Made by a program: the position numbers and the translations under genes. DNA of 64,000 nt. Origin: CAWDJT01 sp963828705. GTDB taxonomy: Bacteria; Desulfobacterota; Syntrophobacteria; Syntrophobacterales; Syntrophobacteraceae. The DNA lies in the NCBI GenBank assembly GCA_963828705.1, contig CAWHGA010000049.1, forward strand, positions 62,001 through 126,000. The letters run 5' to 3'. Of the stretch, positions 44,944 through 53,745 are shown piece by piece; the stretch's first letter is position 1; each line of letters opens with the position of its first letter. The notes under the pieces were generated by a model. It did no database searches, was not told the origin of the DNA, and saw only the letters and a list, made by a program, of their open reading frames with translations.

Positions 44944-44971
44944 TCGGGAGGAAGGGTATCCTCCCTCCCGA
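44944..44971 (-). terminator. Hairpin after the flagellin gene
   Basis: TCGGGAGG pairs with CCTCCCGA between the flagellin stop and the next gene. No T-run follows, so it may be a weak terminator or an mRNA 3'-end stabiliser that lifts flagellin levels over downstream genes. Confidence 0.35.
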
Positions 44972-44988
44972 CCTCCACTTACCGTCTG

Positions 44989-45833
44989 TTAACCAAACAG
45001 TCTCAGTACCGACTGCGCAGCCTGCGACGACGAGGCTCAGGGCGGTGACGCCGAGAGACTGCCGCGTCTGGAGCATCAACATGTTGGCCCCTTCTTCGTT
45101 CATGTCGGCCAGCGTGAGGTTGTCGGCGCCAGTTTGCAGTGTGCCGATCATGTTTGAGGTGAACTCCTGACGGGCGGTGATGGTAGACAAGCTTGAAGAC
45201 AATCCCGCAGACAGTGTCCGCAACCCTCCTAAGGCACCATCGACGCTGGCAGTGCAGCGTCAATCCAGCAGTATCGGCGGATCACACCATCGTAAAATCA
45301 GCAGCCGACAAAAGTTGAGCCGCCCACTGAGCTGGCGTCGGTAACCTGTCCAGTTATGGTGAGGACTGGTGCACCAGCGGGGTCGAAAGCCACCACCAAA
45401 GTGCCAGGGCATTCCCAAGCAGGTCTACCCCACCATACCCGGAATCCGCGGCCAGATTAGCAATCTGGTGTCATGATTTCATCAAACTGATTCTCCAGAT
45501 TGCCGAGGTCAACAGTACCGGAAGCACTTCTTGCAGCCGTCGCAATGGATTTCGCTGAGTTGAGCAGAGCTGGTGATTCCCTTGATGCCTGCGTCAGCGG
45601 CCTTGACCGTCTGAATCGCATCGGACATGCCGTCTTTCAGAGCCGGCAAGGTCAGAAGCCCGGTTCGTATAGGACTGTGCTTTGAAGAAGCTGACAGGAT
45701 CATCGAGGGGGCTGCTAACCTTCTTGCCTGTGCTCAAACGAGTTTGGGTGCGATCAAGCAGGGTCGACGTGCCCTGAAGGGTCAGCAGGTTGGACCGCAT
45801 TCCAGCAGTTAGGGAAATGTCACCGATAGCCAT
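44989..45833 (-). CDS. Flagellin, several frameshifts
   Basis: The N-terminus MAIGDISLTAGMRSNLLTLQ and LLDRTQTRLSTGKKVSSPLD is the flagellin D0/D1 start; the C-terminus LRTLSAGLSSSLSTITARQE and LADMNEEGANMLMLQTRQSL matches the other end, with SSQAAQSVLRLFG to a stop at 44989 after a last frame change. Pieces between (ALKDGMSDAIQTVKAADAGI, SAKSIATAARSASG, VDLGNLENQFDEI) lie in other frames, so at least six base changes separate them. About 280 aa when joined: a short flagellin with a small central domain. It forms the filament after export by the flagellar secretion system. Confidence 0.75.
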
Positions 45834-45859
45834 GGTATTACTCCTTTTCTAGGTTCTTT

Positions 45860-45878
45860 TCCGGCAATTCTTGCCGAA
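45860..45878 (-). promoter_or_regulatory. Hairpin in the flagellin mRNA 5' leader
   Basis: CGGCAA/TTGCCG arms (45862-45867, 45871-45876) with a three-base loop, about 30 bases before the flagellin ATG. FlbT in Caulobacter acts on the flagellin leader, so this is the natural candidate site (inference). Confidence 0.35.
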
Positions 45879-46000
45879 GCGTTGTGATTGTGCCGATTTC
45901 ATCGGCGCTCTTAACAGACTTTCTATCTGCTTGCTTTGTTTTGACCTCCTTTCGCTCTCATTTTCAGATCGTTTTCGGATCATTGTTGCCTTTGATTCAC

Positions 46001-46027
46001 TCATCGGTAATCCGTTGGCACGACTTA
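46001..46027 (-). promoter_or_regulatory. Sigma28-like flagellin promoter
   Basis: On the minus strand TAAG-N15-ACCGATGA, close to TAAA-N15-GCCGATAA. It would give a leader of about 160 bases. The rest of 45834-46236 holds no gene I can support. Confidence 0.4.
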
Positions 46028-46236
46028 AAGAATTTTTTTTGGTCTAAGCGGGCAAGCCAGATCTTCCAAGGAAACGGCGGCGAGGTGGATATCCCAACAG
46101 CATAAAATTTATCGATATTTTCTCCACCCAGTTGCTTACTGAATTCTCTTGGCACAGAACCAGCGGACTGGGCATTGGGATGGGCCGTCGGTCATCCATA
46201 ACGGACGCAAAAAAGGCAAGGCGGCAAAGGTTTCTA

Positions 46237-46512
46237 TTGTTCTTTACGCTGCGCTATCATCCCACCGTCCGCACCGACGATTTGCCGCTGATTGACCGAG
46301 GGACGAAAGACAGAATCCGCAAGGCCATTGAAGAACGGTCGCAGAAAGCGCCGCACGACTCTGGCGAGCCCTTGAGAAAAACTCTGCAAGGCTACTGGAA
46401 GCTTCGCGTGGGTGATTACCGGGTCGGGTTTAAGGTGGTTGAGTCCGAGGTCTGGATTATCGGTATCCGACACTGGAAATCCGTTTATGCCGATATCGGT
46501 TCCAGGATGTGA
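46237..46512 (+). CDS. RelE/ParE-type toxin, TTG start
   Basis: The conserved body is TLRYHPTVRTDDLPLIDRGT, IRKAIEERSQKAPHDSGEPL, RKTLQGYWKLRVGDYRVGFK and VWIIGIRHWKSVYADI, that of RelE mRNA interferases acting at the ribosome. Codons before it do not fit the family; a TTG at 46237 has AAAGG six bases upstream and gives about 91 aa, the normal size. Its neighbour is a HicB-like antitoxin encoded convergently, which is an unusual pairing. Confidence 0.75.
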   Translation: MFFTLRYHPTVRTDDLPLIDRGTKDRIRKAIEERSQKAPHDSGEPLRKTLQGYWKLRVGDYRVGFKVVESEVWIIGIRHWKSVYADIGSRM

Positions 46513-46523
46513 TGGGTTGTCTG

Positions 46524-46843
46524 TTAGCAGGTGCGCTCCAACTTCTCCGTGATCCACTGATTCAGGCTTTTCCCCTCCCGTTGGGCACTAACGGACACGA
46601 TCCGATGCAACCTCGGCGGCAAGCGCAACATTAAGCGCCCGGAAAAAGGTTTGTCCGGCTCTTCGCCACGCTGTTCACAAAACTCCAAATAATCATCTGG
46701 ATTCGCAAAATGCCGCTTCTATTTCCGCAACAGTTCTTCCCTGGAATGTGACGACATCCCTCAGGTCGAGCACCACTCCGTGAAGAGATGCCCGCCTCAT
46801 CGTCAAACTCAACATGACCCTCGTAGCCTCTATATTTCAGCAT
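46524..46843 (-). CDS. HicB-family antitoxin, two frameshifts
   Basis: MLKYRGYEGHVEFDDEAGI, then in a second frame LHGVVLDLRDVVTFQGRTVA and EIEAAFCESR, then in a third DDYLEFCEQRGEEPDKPFSG and LPPRLHRIVSVSAQREGKSL to a TAA at 46524-46526. That is the HicB fold followed by an Arc-like DNA-binding end. Breaks fall at about 46785 and 46695. It converges on the RelE-type toxin with 11 bases between the stops; no HicA gene is adjacent, so the partner may be the RelE protein. Its start overlaps the end of the PilZ gene. Confidence 0.7.
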
Positions 46844-47376
46844 GGGCAAGAACCTCGCCTGATCCAAAAAGAATCGTTTATGGCATCAGGTAGAAACGCC
46901 AGCGCCCTATCGGACTGGTTGTCACAGAACTCAGCACTAACCACCCGACCATCCACTCTCTTTACCATCACATTTCTGGTGATCAGTGAATTTGGAACAT
47001 CATCAAGGTTGAACTTGACCTGAATGATATCCCCTTCCTTAAGGCTGTTCTTATTATTGGTTCGAAAGGCCAGGCCGCCCGTGCATACGTTTTCCAATAC
47101 CATGCCACCCCAACGGATGTCTTCCACCAAGATCTCGCCCACCTCCTGGTGAGTCCCTCGATCCTTGAGGTACTCGCCGGCAAGCGCAACATCCTTTCGA
47201 TAGAACTTCCGCCACTCAAAGGACACCAGGAAGCCATGACCACAGGTACAGTTGACGGTAAGCTGCCGTTTGGTCGTCTTAAATTTGGAGGCGTCGATGT
47301 CTTTCTTCCTGCCGCACACCCCACAGCGAATGGTAGCGGTATTGTCTTCACCGATGTATGCTTTGACCGTCTCCAT
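46837..47376 (-). CDS. PilZ-domain protein with N-terminal Cys pairs
   Basis: Residues 60-170 carry the PilZ fold: RKFYRKDVALAGEYLKDRG, MVLENVCTGGLAFRT, GDIIQVKFNLDDVP, NVMVKRVDGRVVSAEF. PilZ domains bind c-di-GMP and adjust motility or polymer synthesis; the canonical RxxxR motif is represented by RKFYRK. The N-terminal 50 residues have Cys pairs (IRCGVCGRK, VNCTCGHGF), likely a small zinc site. Cytoplasmic. It could connect second-messenger control to the neighbouring flagellar genes. Confidence 0.75.
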   Translation of the reverse strand: METVKAYIGEDNTATIRCGVCGRKKDIDASKFKTTKRQLTVNCTCGHGFLVSFEWRKFYRKDVALAGEYLKDRGTHQEVGEILVEDIRWGGMVLENVCTGGLAFRTNNKNSLKEGDIIQVKFNLDDVPNSLITRNVMVKRVDGRVVSAEFCDNQSDRALAFLPDAINDSFWIRRGSCPC

Positions 47377-47771
47377 ATGTGTTCACCTCTTGCTTTGGAG
47401 CCATCTGCGCAATATGCCGGCATTGGTTCGGTCACCCCAACGCAAGCAAATCGTCCCACTACAGGGGAGAAGGACTGGGCTCCCGTGGGTTAGAACGTTT
47501 ATTGTCCGGGCAAGGGGCCATTGGTGCCCATGATTTGTATGCACCCATCGGGGCGGTGCAGGATCCCCCGTATTGGCGGAGGCGGCCCATACGGCCCCAT
47601 GATTTCTTGAATAAGTAGCATTCAAACCGGCAAAACTCAACAATGCCTTTCAGTTGTTCCCTTCCAGAGGATATAATAACTCGATCCTGATGCAGGGAAT
47701 GTGGCGCCGTTATAGAATGTGGAGCCGGAGGCACAACGCTGCGCTGGAATTCAACAACCATGGAGGAACTA
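47377..47771. other. Divergent intergenic region with a TATAAT box
   Basis: No gene. A perfect TATAAT at 47672-47677 on the plus strand, without a good -35, may be the LUD gene promoter. The region at 47500-47600 has several GGGGCC/GGCCCC palindromic bits without a clear terminator. Confidence 0.35.
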
Positions 47772-48425
47772 ATGGACAGACCCATTGAGCATTTTTGGCA
47801 AAACAGACTGGCTGAAGTGAAGATAAGTCTGGAAGGGAACAATTTCGAGGTCTTCCTGGCCGACAACGCGGCAATGGCCCAAACGATCGTTCTGGAAGAA
47901 ATACTCCCCAGCACTGGTGCCAGACGGGTGTCCTGGGGCGGGTCGATGTCCTTTGTCACCGCCGGGCTCTATGACCTCCTGAAAGGGAGATCGGATCTCG
48001 AGGTGATAGACACCTTCGACAAGACCGTCACACCTGAACAGATCATCGAGCGCAGGCGCCAAGCCTTGCTGGTGGATTTGTTTTTCACCGGCAGCAACGC
48101 CATTACCGAACAGGGCACGCTGGTTAACCTGGATATGATCGGCAACCGCGTTGCAGCCATTACTTTTGGCCCTAAGCACGTGGTGATCTTGGCGGGACGC
48201 AATAAAATCGCTCCCGACCTTGAAGCAGCCATGTATCTGGTGAAGAACCAAACCGCTCCCATCAATGCCATGCGCCTCGACAAAAGGACCCCCTGTGTCA
48301 AGACATCCTACTGCGAGGACTGCAAGAGCCCTGATCGCATCTGCAACCACTGGAGCATAACCGAGAAGTCGTTCCCCAAAGGGCGCATCAAGGTGATTTT
48401 GATCAACGAGATCCTGGGGATTTGA
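47772..48425 (+). CDS. LUD-domain protein (LutC/YkgG family)
   Basis: A single LUD domain of about 217 aa: VFLADNAAMAQTIVLEEILP, ARRVSWGGSMSF, DLFFTGSNAITEQGTLVNLD and GPKHVVILAGRNKI. Family members accompany lactate-oxidation complexes or act in related redox metabolism. The C-terminal Cys-rich end (CVKTSYCEDCKSPDRICNHW) suggests a metal or Fe-S site. The ATG at 47772 has GGAGG close upstream, while the one at 47760 has none. It converges on the Sel1 gene. Confidence 0.8.
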   Translation: MDRPIEHFWQNRLAEVKISLEGNNFEVFLADNAAMAQTIVLEEILPSTGARRVSWGGSMSFVTAGLYDLLKGRSDLEVIDTFDKTVTPEQIIERRRQALLVDLFFTGSNAITEQGTLVNLDMIGNRVAAITFGPKHVVILAGRNKIAPDLEAAMYLVKNQTAPINAMRLDKRTPCVKTSYCEDCKSPDRICNHWSITEKSFPKGRIKVILINEILGI

Positions 48426-48441
48426 ACATGGCCAAAGGACG

Positions 48442-49134
48442 CTATTGCTTCCCGGCAGTCTCTCGCCAGATCTTGAGCAGATCCTGAGCGCTGGCCACCT
48501 GATCGGGAGTCATGGTGGCGGAGAGTTCGGTACGCAATGCGGTCGCATCCTGAACACCCTGTTCCCCGCCCAGAGTCAGCCACTTGTAGGCCTGAACGAG
48601 GTCCTCAGACACGGCCTGGCCCTTGGCATACATCACCCCAAGGTTATACTGAGCACGGGCATTTCCTTGTTCAGCCGCACGGCGAAACCATTTCAAGGCC
48701 TCGGCGTAGTCTTGCGGCACCCCTTTTCCCTGGTAGTACAAAAGACCGATGTTGAACTGAGCGGAATCGTGGTTTCGATCAGCCGCCTTCCGGTACCAGT
48801 TGAGGGCTTCTGAATAATCGCGGCCTACGCCTTGGCCTTCGGCATAGGCCACACCCAGGTTGAACTGGGCATCCGGATCATCTTGGGCGGCTGCCCGCCG
48901 AAACCATGTTATCGCTTCGACATGATTCTGAGCCACGCCTTCTCCCCGGAAATACATGACCCCCAGATTGAACTGCGCTACGGCACTGCCCTGATCCGCC
49001 AGGAGTCTAAATTCCCGCAGCGCACGTTCGTGTTGACCGTTCTTGTAAGCTTCTACCGCCGCCTGGAAGTCCCCCCAGGCTGCACCAGCCAGCGCAAACA
49101 AGACCCCAAGGCAGACAACTGTCCGTTTGATCAT
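48442..49134 (-). CDS. Sel1-repeat secreted protein
   Basis: A signal peptide (VVCLGVLFALAGAAWG) is followed by about five Sel1-like repeats of 36 residues, each with the pattern AQFNLGVMYFRGEGV / EAITWFRRAAAQ, then a short tail (ATMTPDQVASAQDLLKIW). Such solenoid proteins serve as periplasmic scaffolds for protein-protein contacts. 230 aa. GGGAGG lies before the ATG. It stands alone. Confidence 0.85.
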   Translation of the reverse strand: MIKRTVVCLGVLFALAGAAWGDFQAAVEAYKNGQHERALREFRLLADQGSAVAQFNLGVMYFRGEGVAQNHVEAITWFRRAAAQDDPDAQFNLGVAYAEGQGVGRDYSEALNWYRKAADRNHDSAQFNIGLLYYQGKGVPQDYAEALKWFRRAAEQGNARAQYNLGVMYAKGQAVSEDLVQAYKWLTLGGEQGVQDATALRTELSATMTPDQVASAQDLLKIWRETAGKQ

Positions 49135-49807
49135 TGTGCCTCCCGTCTTTTCCTGAAACTATACTGGTGAAGAACGAAATCCTGCGTTTTTCGGCCTTCC
49201 CGGATGGCCGCCTTCGCGGGCATGACGATGAGCAAAGAGAGTTTCTGGCTGTCATTGCCACGAAAGCGCGTGCGCGTCAACTCAGCACAAGTGATGGCAA
49301 ATGCGTGGCCAATCCCATGGGCGACAAGTTCTGACAACTCCACTCTGTAATGAAGCGCAAGGGCAGATGGCAAGCGTTATTTTTCACTCATGAGGCTCCG
49401 CTGCTCAATGGGTGTTCATGGCCTGCCCGCACCAGCGGCGTCATTCTCTGCTCCCGGTGCGAGAGACAGTCGCCTGGGTACGCCTCCTTGAAGCAGTAAC
49501 CACGAAGAGAGCGATTCTCCACGGCAAATCCAAAGAAGGGTATCCAGGCCGAAGGGAGGATTCAGCTCACACACCACTGCCGCCGGATTTCACAGCGACA
49601 TTTGACTTGTATTTTCGCTCGATTGTCTGCTAGAATTAGAAGTCTAAGGGTTCCACATAGGCGGCCGACGTGATGACCGTAAAATCCCAGGCGGGTACCC
49701 GGCTTATCTAAAGCTGGCGCTTGTTTGGGTATTTAAGCGGTGCATCCGATGCCCCAACCATGGGCCCGAAGAGACTTTTTCTATGCAGAGAGGCAGGTGA
49801 AAACTGG
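49135..49807. other. Long non-coding region before the bS21-like gene
   Basis: No gene I can support in 673 bases. It holds a fragment of the GCGGGCATGAC repeat family near 49190-49210. An extended -10 promoter sequence TGCTAGAAT (49628-49636) on the plus strand may serve the bS21-like gene; the leader would be about 165 bases. Confidence 0.4.
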
Positions 49808-50002
49808 ATGGCGGAAGCCGAAACTAAGGAAACTCTTGAGAAAAAAATACGCAAGTTACGCAAGGATTTCCAAAAGAATGTTCAGCCGGTTTTGCGGCGA
49901 CACAATTACTACCTCACCAAGGGAGAACGTCGCCGAATCAAGAAAAAGAAAGCGATCAAGCGCATCCAACGGCGCGAGCGGCGCCTGGTAAAGCCTACTT
50001 AG
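49808..50002 (+). CDS. bS21-like small ribosomal protein
   Basis: A 64-aa, very basic helical protein: KKIRKLRKDFQKNVQPVLRR, HNYYLTKGERRRIKKKKAIK, RIQRRERR. The order of a short acidic start, an Arg/Lys-rich first helix, an aromatic pair (here YY) and a KKKKA-like second helix is that of bS21, although the match is divergent. I start at the ATG 49808 after AGGCAGGTG. A strong terminator follows at 50094-50140. Confidence 0.6.
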   Translation: MAEAETKETLEKKIRKLRKDFQKNVQPVLRRHNYYLTKGERRRIKKKKAIKRIQRRERRLVKPT

Positions 50003-50093
50003 CGTTCAAGCCGAACGATTTTTCGGCCAGTGAGCGGCCATGCAACGCGGGATGCCCAGGCGGCAGCGGCAGACTTCTTGATCTTGAAACCGT

Positions 50094-50140
50094 AACGCCC
50101 CGACCATGAACGGTTATTGTTCGTGGTCGGGGCGTTTTCT
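50094..50140 (+). terminator. Strong rho-independent terminator
   Basis: An 18-bp stem (50094-50111 with 50119-50136, one G-T pair) followed by TTTTCTTTG. It ends the bS21-like transcript. Confidence 0.85.
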
Positions 50141-50178
50141 TTGTCAAACCATCAACGGCCGGCAATCACCACCCTTGT

Positions 50179-51321
50179 CTACTTGACGAGATTGCGGGCA
50201 ATCACCAACCGCATGATTTCATTGGTTCCTTCGTAGATCTGGGTGATCTTGGCGTCGCGCATATGACGTTCCATCGGGTAGTCTTTGCAGTACCCGTAAC
50301 CCCCCAGGATCTGCACGCCCTCGACAGCGGCCCACATGGCGGTGTCCGATGCCAAAAGCTTACCCATGGCAGCTTCTTTTTCATAACTGCGGCCATTTTG
50401 TTCCAGCCATGCGGCCCGTAGCGTCAGGAGTTCCGACGCATCGAGCTGAGTCGCCATGTCGGCCAGCTTCCACTGAATCGCCTGGAAAGAAGAAATGGGA
50501 CGGCCAAACTGCTCCCGGGTCTTGCTGTATTCAATGGCTTCCTCCAGCACAGCTCGACCAATGCCGATGGCCTGAGAGGCAATACCGATGCGGCCTCCAT
50601 CCAGGGTGGTCAGCATCTGCTTGAAACCCTCGCCCAGCTTCCCCAGAAGGTTCTCCTTGGGAATCCGGGCATCTTCGAAAACCAATTCGGCTGTACCGGA
50701 AGCATTGATACCCAGTTTTTCCTCCACCGTTCCCACATGGAATCCCGGAGTGTTGTGAAGATCGACGATGAAAGAGCTGATTCCCTTGTAACCCTGGCTC
50801 TTGTCGGTAGCTGCGGCAACCACGCAGAAGCGCGCCACGTTGCCATTGGTGATGAATTTCTTCGACCCGTTGATGACCCACTCGTCGCCATCCAATACCG
50901 CGGTGGTGGCCATCTTGGCGGGATCAGAACCGGCCCCGGCTTCGGTCAGCCCGTAGCAGCCCAGCACTTCACCGCTCGCCACCGGCCGCAAATACTTCTG
51001 CTTCTGCTCTTCAGTGCCGTACTTGTATACCGGGAAGTTGTACAGACTGTTGCAGACGCTCATAATGACGCCGCACGACGCGCACGCCTTGGAAATCTCG
51101 ATCATGGCCAGGACATAGGAGATATAGTCCATACCGGCTCCACCGTATTCTTCCGGAATGGTGACCCCCATCAACCCCAGCTCACCCATCTGTTGGACGA
51201 TCTCTTCCGGATGTCGATGAGTACGATCCAATTCTGCGGCAACCGGCTTGATTTCACGCTCCGCAAACTTTCTGGCCATCTCTTGGATCATTTTCTGTTC
51301 GTCGGTTAGCTCAAAAAACAT
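50179..51321 (-). CDS. Short-chain acyl-CoA dehydrogenase
   Basis: A complete FAD-dependent acyl-CoA dehydrogenase, 380 aa: MFFELTDEQKMIQEMARKFA, CYGLTEAGAGSDPAKM (flavin-binding), WVINGSKKFITNGN, GFKQMLTTLDGGRIGIASQA, and the catalytic-base region TQIYEGTNEIMRL. Oxidises acyl-CoA to enoyl-CoA, handing electrons to ETF. The closest pattern is butyryl-CoA dehydrogenase type. GGAGGAGAACCG before the ATG at 51321 decides the start. With the crotonase and thiolase upstream it forms a beta-oxidation or butyrate-type operon. Confidence 0.9.
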   Translation of the reverse strand: MFFELTDEQKMIQEMARKFAEREIKPVAAELDRTHRHPEEIVQQMGELGLMGVTIPEEYGGAGMDYISYVLAMIEISKACASCGVIMSVCNSLYNFPVYKYGTEEQKQKYLRPVASGEVLGCYGLTEAGAGSDPAKMATTAVLDGDEWVINGSKKFITNGNVARFCVVAAATDKSQGYKGISSFIVDLHNTPGFHVGTVEEKLGINASGTAELVFEDARIPKENLLGKLGEGFKQMLTTLDGGRIGIASQAIGIGRAVLEEAIEYSKTREQFGRPISSFQAIQWKLADMATQLDASELLTLRAAWLEQNGRSYEKEAAMGKLLASDTAMWAAVEGVQILGGYGYCKDYPMERHMRDAKITQIYEGTNEIMRLVIARNLVK

Positions 51322-51454
51322 CGGTTCTCCTCCACTTGGCTGGTTGACAGGTTCGCAGGCTTCGTCAATCCTTTTGGTATCCGCCACAACTACGACAGAC
51401 TTAGTTCAACACTCGACCTCTCCGCACTTCGCCTTCAATATGTGAACCGCCTCG

Positions 51455-52246
51455 CTAGCTGGTAAAGCTCCCCTTGAACTCCGGCTTGCGCTTTTCCAAG
51501 AAAGCCAAGGCTCCTTCTCGAGCATCCTCGCTGGCAAAACACACCGCAAACGCTTCCATCTCTAGGGCACAACCGGTCTTAAGATCGACGTCCACACCTC
51601 GATCTACCACCTGCTTGATGGCGCGCAACGCCACCTGGCTGCAACCGGCCAGTTTCCTCGCCACCTTCATGGTTTCTTCCAGGAGTTGTTCCGCGGCAAA
51701 AACCTTAGCCACCAACCCCAATTCCTTGGCTTGCTGTGCATCGATCATTTCTCCGGTCATGCACAGTTCCTTGGCCTTGGCTCGCCCCACCAGCCGAGCC
51801 AACCGCTGGGTTCCGCCAAATCCCGGGATGATGCCGAGATTGATTTCCGGTTGACCGAACTTGGCCTTCTCCGACGCATAGATAAAATCACAGCTCATGG
51901 CCAGTTCGCAGCCGCCTCCCAGGGCGAAGCCGTTGACACAGGCAATCACCGGGATGGGCAATTGCTCCAGCGCGAAGAACAACTCCTGGCCCTTTTCGGC
52001 AAAGGCACGTGCTTGCAAGGGGTTCATCTTGGGGAATTCGCTGATGTCGGCCCCCGCCACAAAGGCCTTCTCGCCGGCACCGGTGAGTACCAGTACCCGG
52101 ATCGCACTATCCTTACGGATTTCCTCCACGACGTCAAACACATCATCCAGAACTTGAGGACTGAGCGCATTCAGAACTTTGGGACGATTGATCGTTACCA
52201 GCGCAACGCCATCCTGCACCTCAAAAAGAATCGTTTCATAAGCCAT
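51455..52246 (-). CDS. Enoyl-CoA hydratase (crotonase)
   Basis: A 263-aa crotonase: VTINRPKVLNALSP, AFVAGADISEF (oxyanion hole), ALGGGCELAMSCDFIYAS and GQPEINLGIIPGFGGTQRL with the two catalytic Glu. Hydrates trans-2-enoyl-CoA to 3-hydroxyacyl-CoA. The start at 52246 has GGAGGGTGCTGG upstream; an earlier ATG is less likely. It lies between the thiolase and acyl-CoA dehydrogenase genes; a hydroxyacyl-CoA dehydrogenase is not in the window. Confidence 0.9.
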   Translation of the reverse strand: MAYETILFEVQDGVALVTINRPKVLNALSPQVLDDVFDVVEEIRKDSAIRVLVLTGAGEKAFVAGADISEFPKMNPLQARAFAEKGQELFFALEQLPIPVIACVNGFALGGGCELAMSCDFIYASEKAKFGQPEINLGIIPGFGGTQRLARLVGRAKAKELCMTGEMIDAQQAKELGLVAKVFAAEQLLEETMKVARKLAGCSQVALRAIKQVVDRGVDVDLKTGCALEMEAFAVCFASEDAREGALAFLEKRKPEFKGSFTS

Positions 52247-52292
52247 ATCCAGCACCCTCCACTGAAGACTCACATGCACAAGGTATCAGCCA

Positions 52293-53474
52293 CTAGATCC
52301 TTTCCACAGCAATGGCCGCTCCCTGGCCGCCGCCGATACACAACGTGGCCAGCCCTTTTCGAGACCCGCGCTTGCCCATTTCATGGAGCAAGGTGGTCAA
52401 GATACGGGCACCAGAAGCTCCAATGGGATGTCCCATGGCAATGGCCCCACCATTCACATTCACCTTCGACAGATCCCATCCCATCTCTCGATTCACCGCA
52501 ATAGCCTGAGCCGCAAAAGCTTCATTGGCCTCAATGAGATCCAGGTCTTCCGCTTTCCAGCCAGCCCGGGCCAAGGCTTTGCGACTCGCCGGAATCGGCC
52601 CCGTACCCATGATGGACGGATCCACCCCGGCGGAAGCATAGGATTTGATGGCCGCCATGGGTTTTAGCCCCAACCGGCTGGCCTTGGTAGCCGACATGAC
52701 CACGATGATGGCCGCACCATCATTGATTCCGGAGGCATTGCCGGCAGTCACGGTACCATCGCTTTGAAATGCTGGTTTCAATTTCGTCAAAGCGTCGAGG
52801 GTGGTGCCGAACCGCGGATGCTCATCGGTATCGAAGGCCTGGGGATCGCCTTTTCGCTGGGGGATCATCACCGGCACGATCTCTTCTTTGAAACGGCCTG
52901 ACTTGATGGCCGCTTCCGCCTTCTGCTGGCTGGCCAAAGCAAGAGCATCCTGATCCTGGCGCGTTATCCCAAATTCCCGTGCGACATTTTCGGCGGTCGT
53001 ACCCATGTGATAGCCATGGAAGGCATCCCACAGCCCATCGACAATCATCAAATCCACCAAGTCACCGTCCCCCATCCGATACCCCCACCGTGCCTGCCGC
53101 AACGCGAAGGGGGTCTGGCTCATGTTCTCCATGCCGCCGGCAATGACAATCTCAGCATCACCCAGCATAACCGCTTGAGCAGCCAGGAAGACCGACTTGA
53201 GCCCCGATGCACACACTTTGTTGATAGTAAAGGCCGGCACTTCCCTGGGCAAACCGGCTTTGATGACCACTTGCCGGGCAGGATTCTGTCCCAGGCCGGC
53301 CTGAAGCACATTGCCAAGTATGACCTCATCGATTTCGGCGGGATCGATTCCAGTCCGCTGCAGCGCCGCCTGGAGCGCAACCACTCCCAACTCCACAGCC
53401 GAAATCCCAGCTAGCGATTTGCCATAACTTCCCACAGGTGTTCGAACCGCACTGACAATGACCGCTTGTTCCAT
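52293..53474 (-). CDS. Acetyl-CoA acetyltransferase (thiolase)
   Basis: A 393-aa thiolase with the first Cys in NKVCASGLKSVFLAAQAV, the His in NGGAIAMGHPIGASGARI and the last Cys in ATLCIGGGQGAAI. It condenses two acetyl-CoA or cleaves 3-ketoacyl-CoA. GGAGGTGAAC precedes the ATG. First gene of the three-gene operon thiolase-crotonase-acyl-CoA dehydrogenase; the 271 bases upstream (53475-53745) hold no gene I can support. Confidence 0.92.
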   Translation of the reverse strand: MEQAVIVSAVRTPVGSYGKSLAGISAVELGVVALQAALQRTGIDPAEIDEVILGNVLQAGLGQNPARQVVIKAGLPREVPAFTINKVCASGLKSVFLAAQAVMLGDAEIVIAGGMENMSQTPFALRQARWGYRMGDGDLVDLMIVDGLWDAFHGYHMGTTAENVAREFGITRQDQDALALASQQKAEAAIKSGRFKEEIVPVMIPQRKGDPQAFDTDEHPRFGTTLDALTKLKPAFQSDGTVTAGNASGINDGAAIIVVMSATKASRLGLKPMAAIKSYASAGVDPSIMGTGPIPASRKALARAGWKAEDLDLIEANEAFAAQAIAVNREMGWDLSKVNVNGGAIAMGHPIGASGARILTTLLHEMGKRGSRKGLATLCIGGGQGAAIAVERI

Positions 53475-53745
53475 TGTTCACCTCCGATAGCACTCGATTG
53501 GGGACGTATTAGGACATGGTAAGAATGCTGACCACGCGGTCAGCAGCATGTTGCCTTCTGAAGGCTTAACCCCCTTGGCATGAGCCAGGGTGATTAGTGC
53601 CGACGGACCAACCATCGGCTTGTTGGGCGAGCCGCGAATCTGGTAACGTGATTATCGCCTGGCACTGCAAGGAAACAACACTCCGCGACTCGCACTCGAT
53701 TCAACATTCCGTGTTCGACACCACTCGCTTCAGGGTCGCTCCCTG

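Noticed and set aside
46015..46030. TGGCAC resembling a sigma54 -24 element
   Set aside because: No TTGC at the -12 position with the right spacing; the sigma28-like reading on the other strand fits better.
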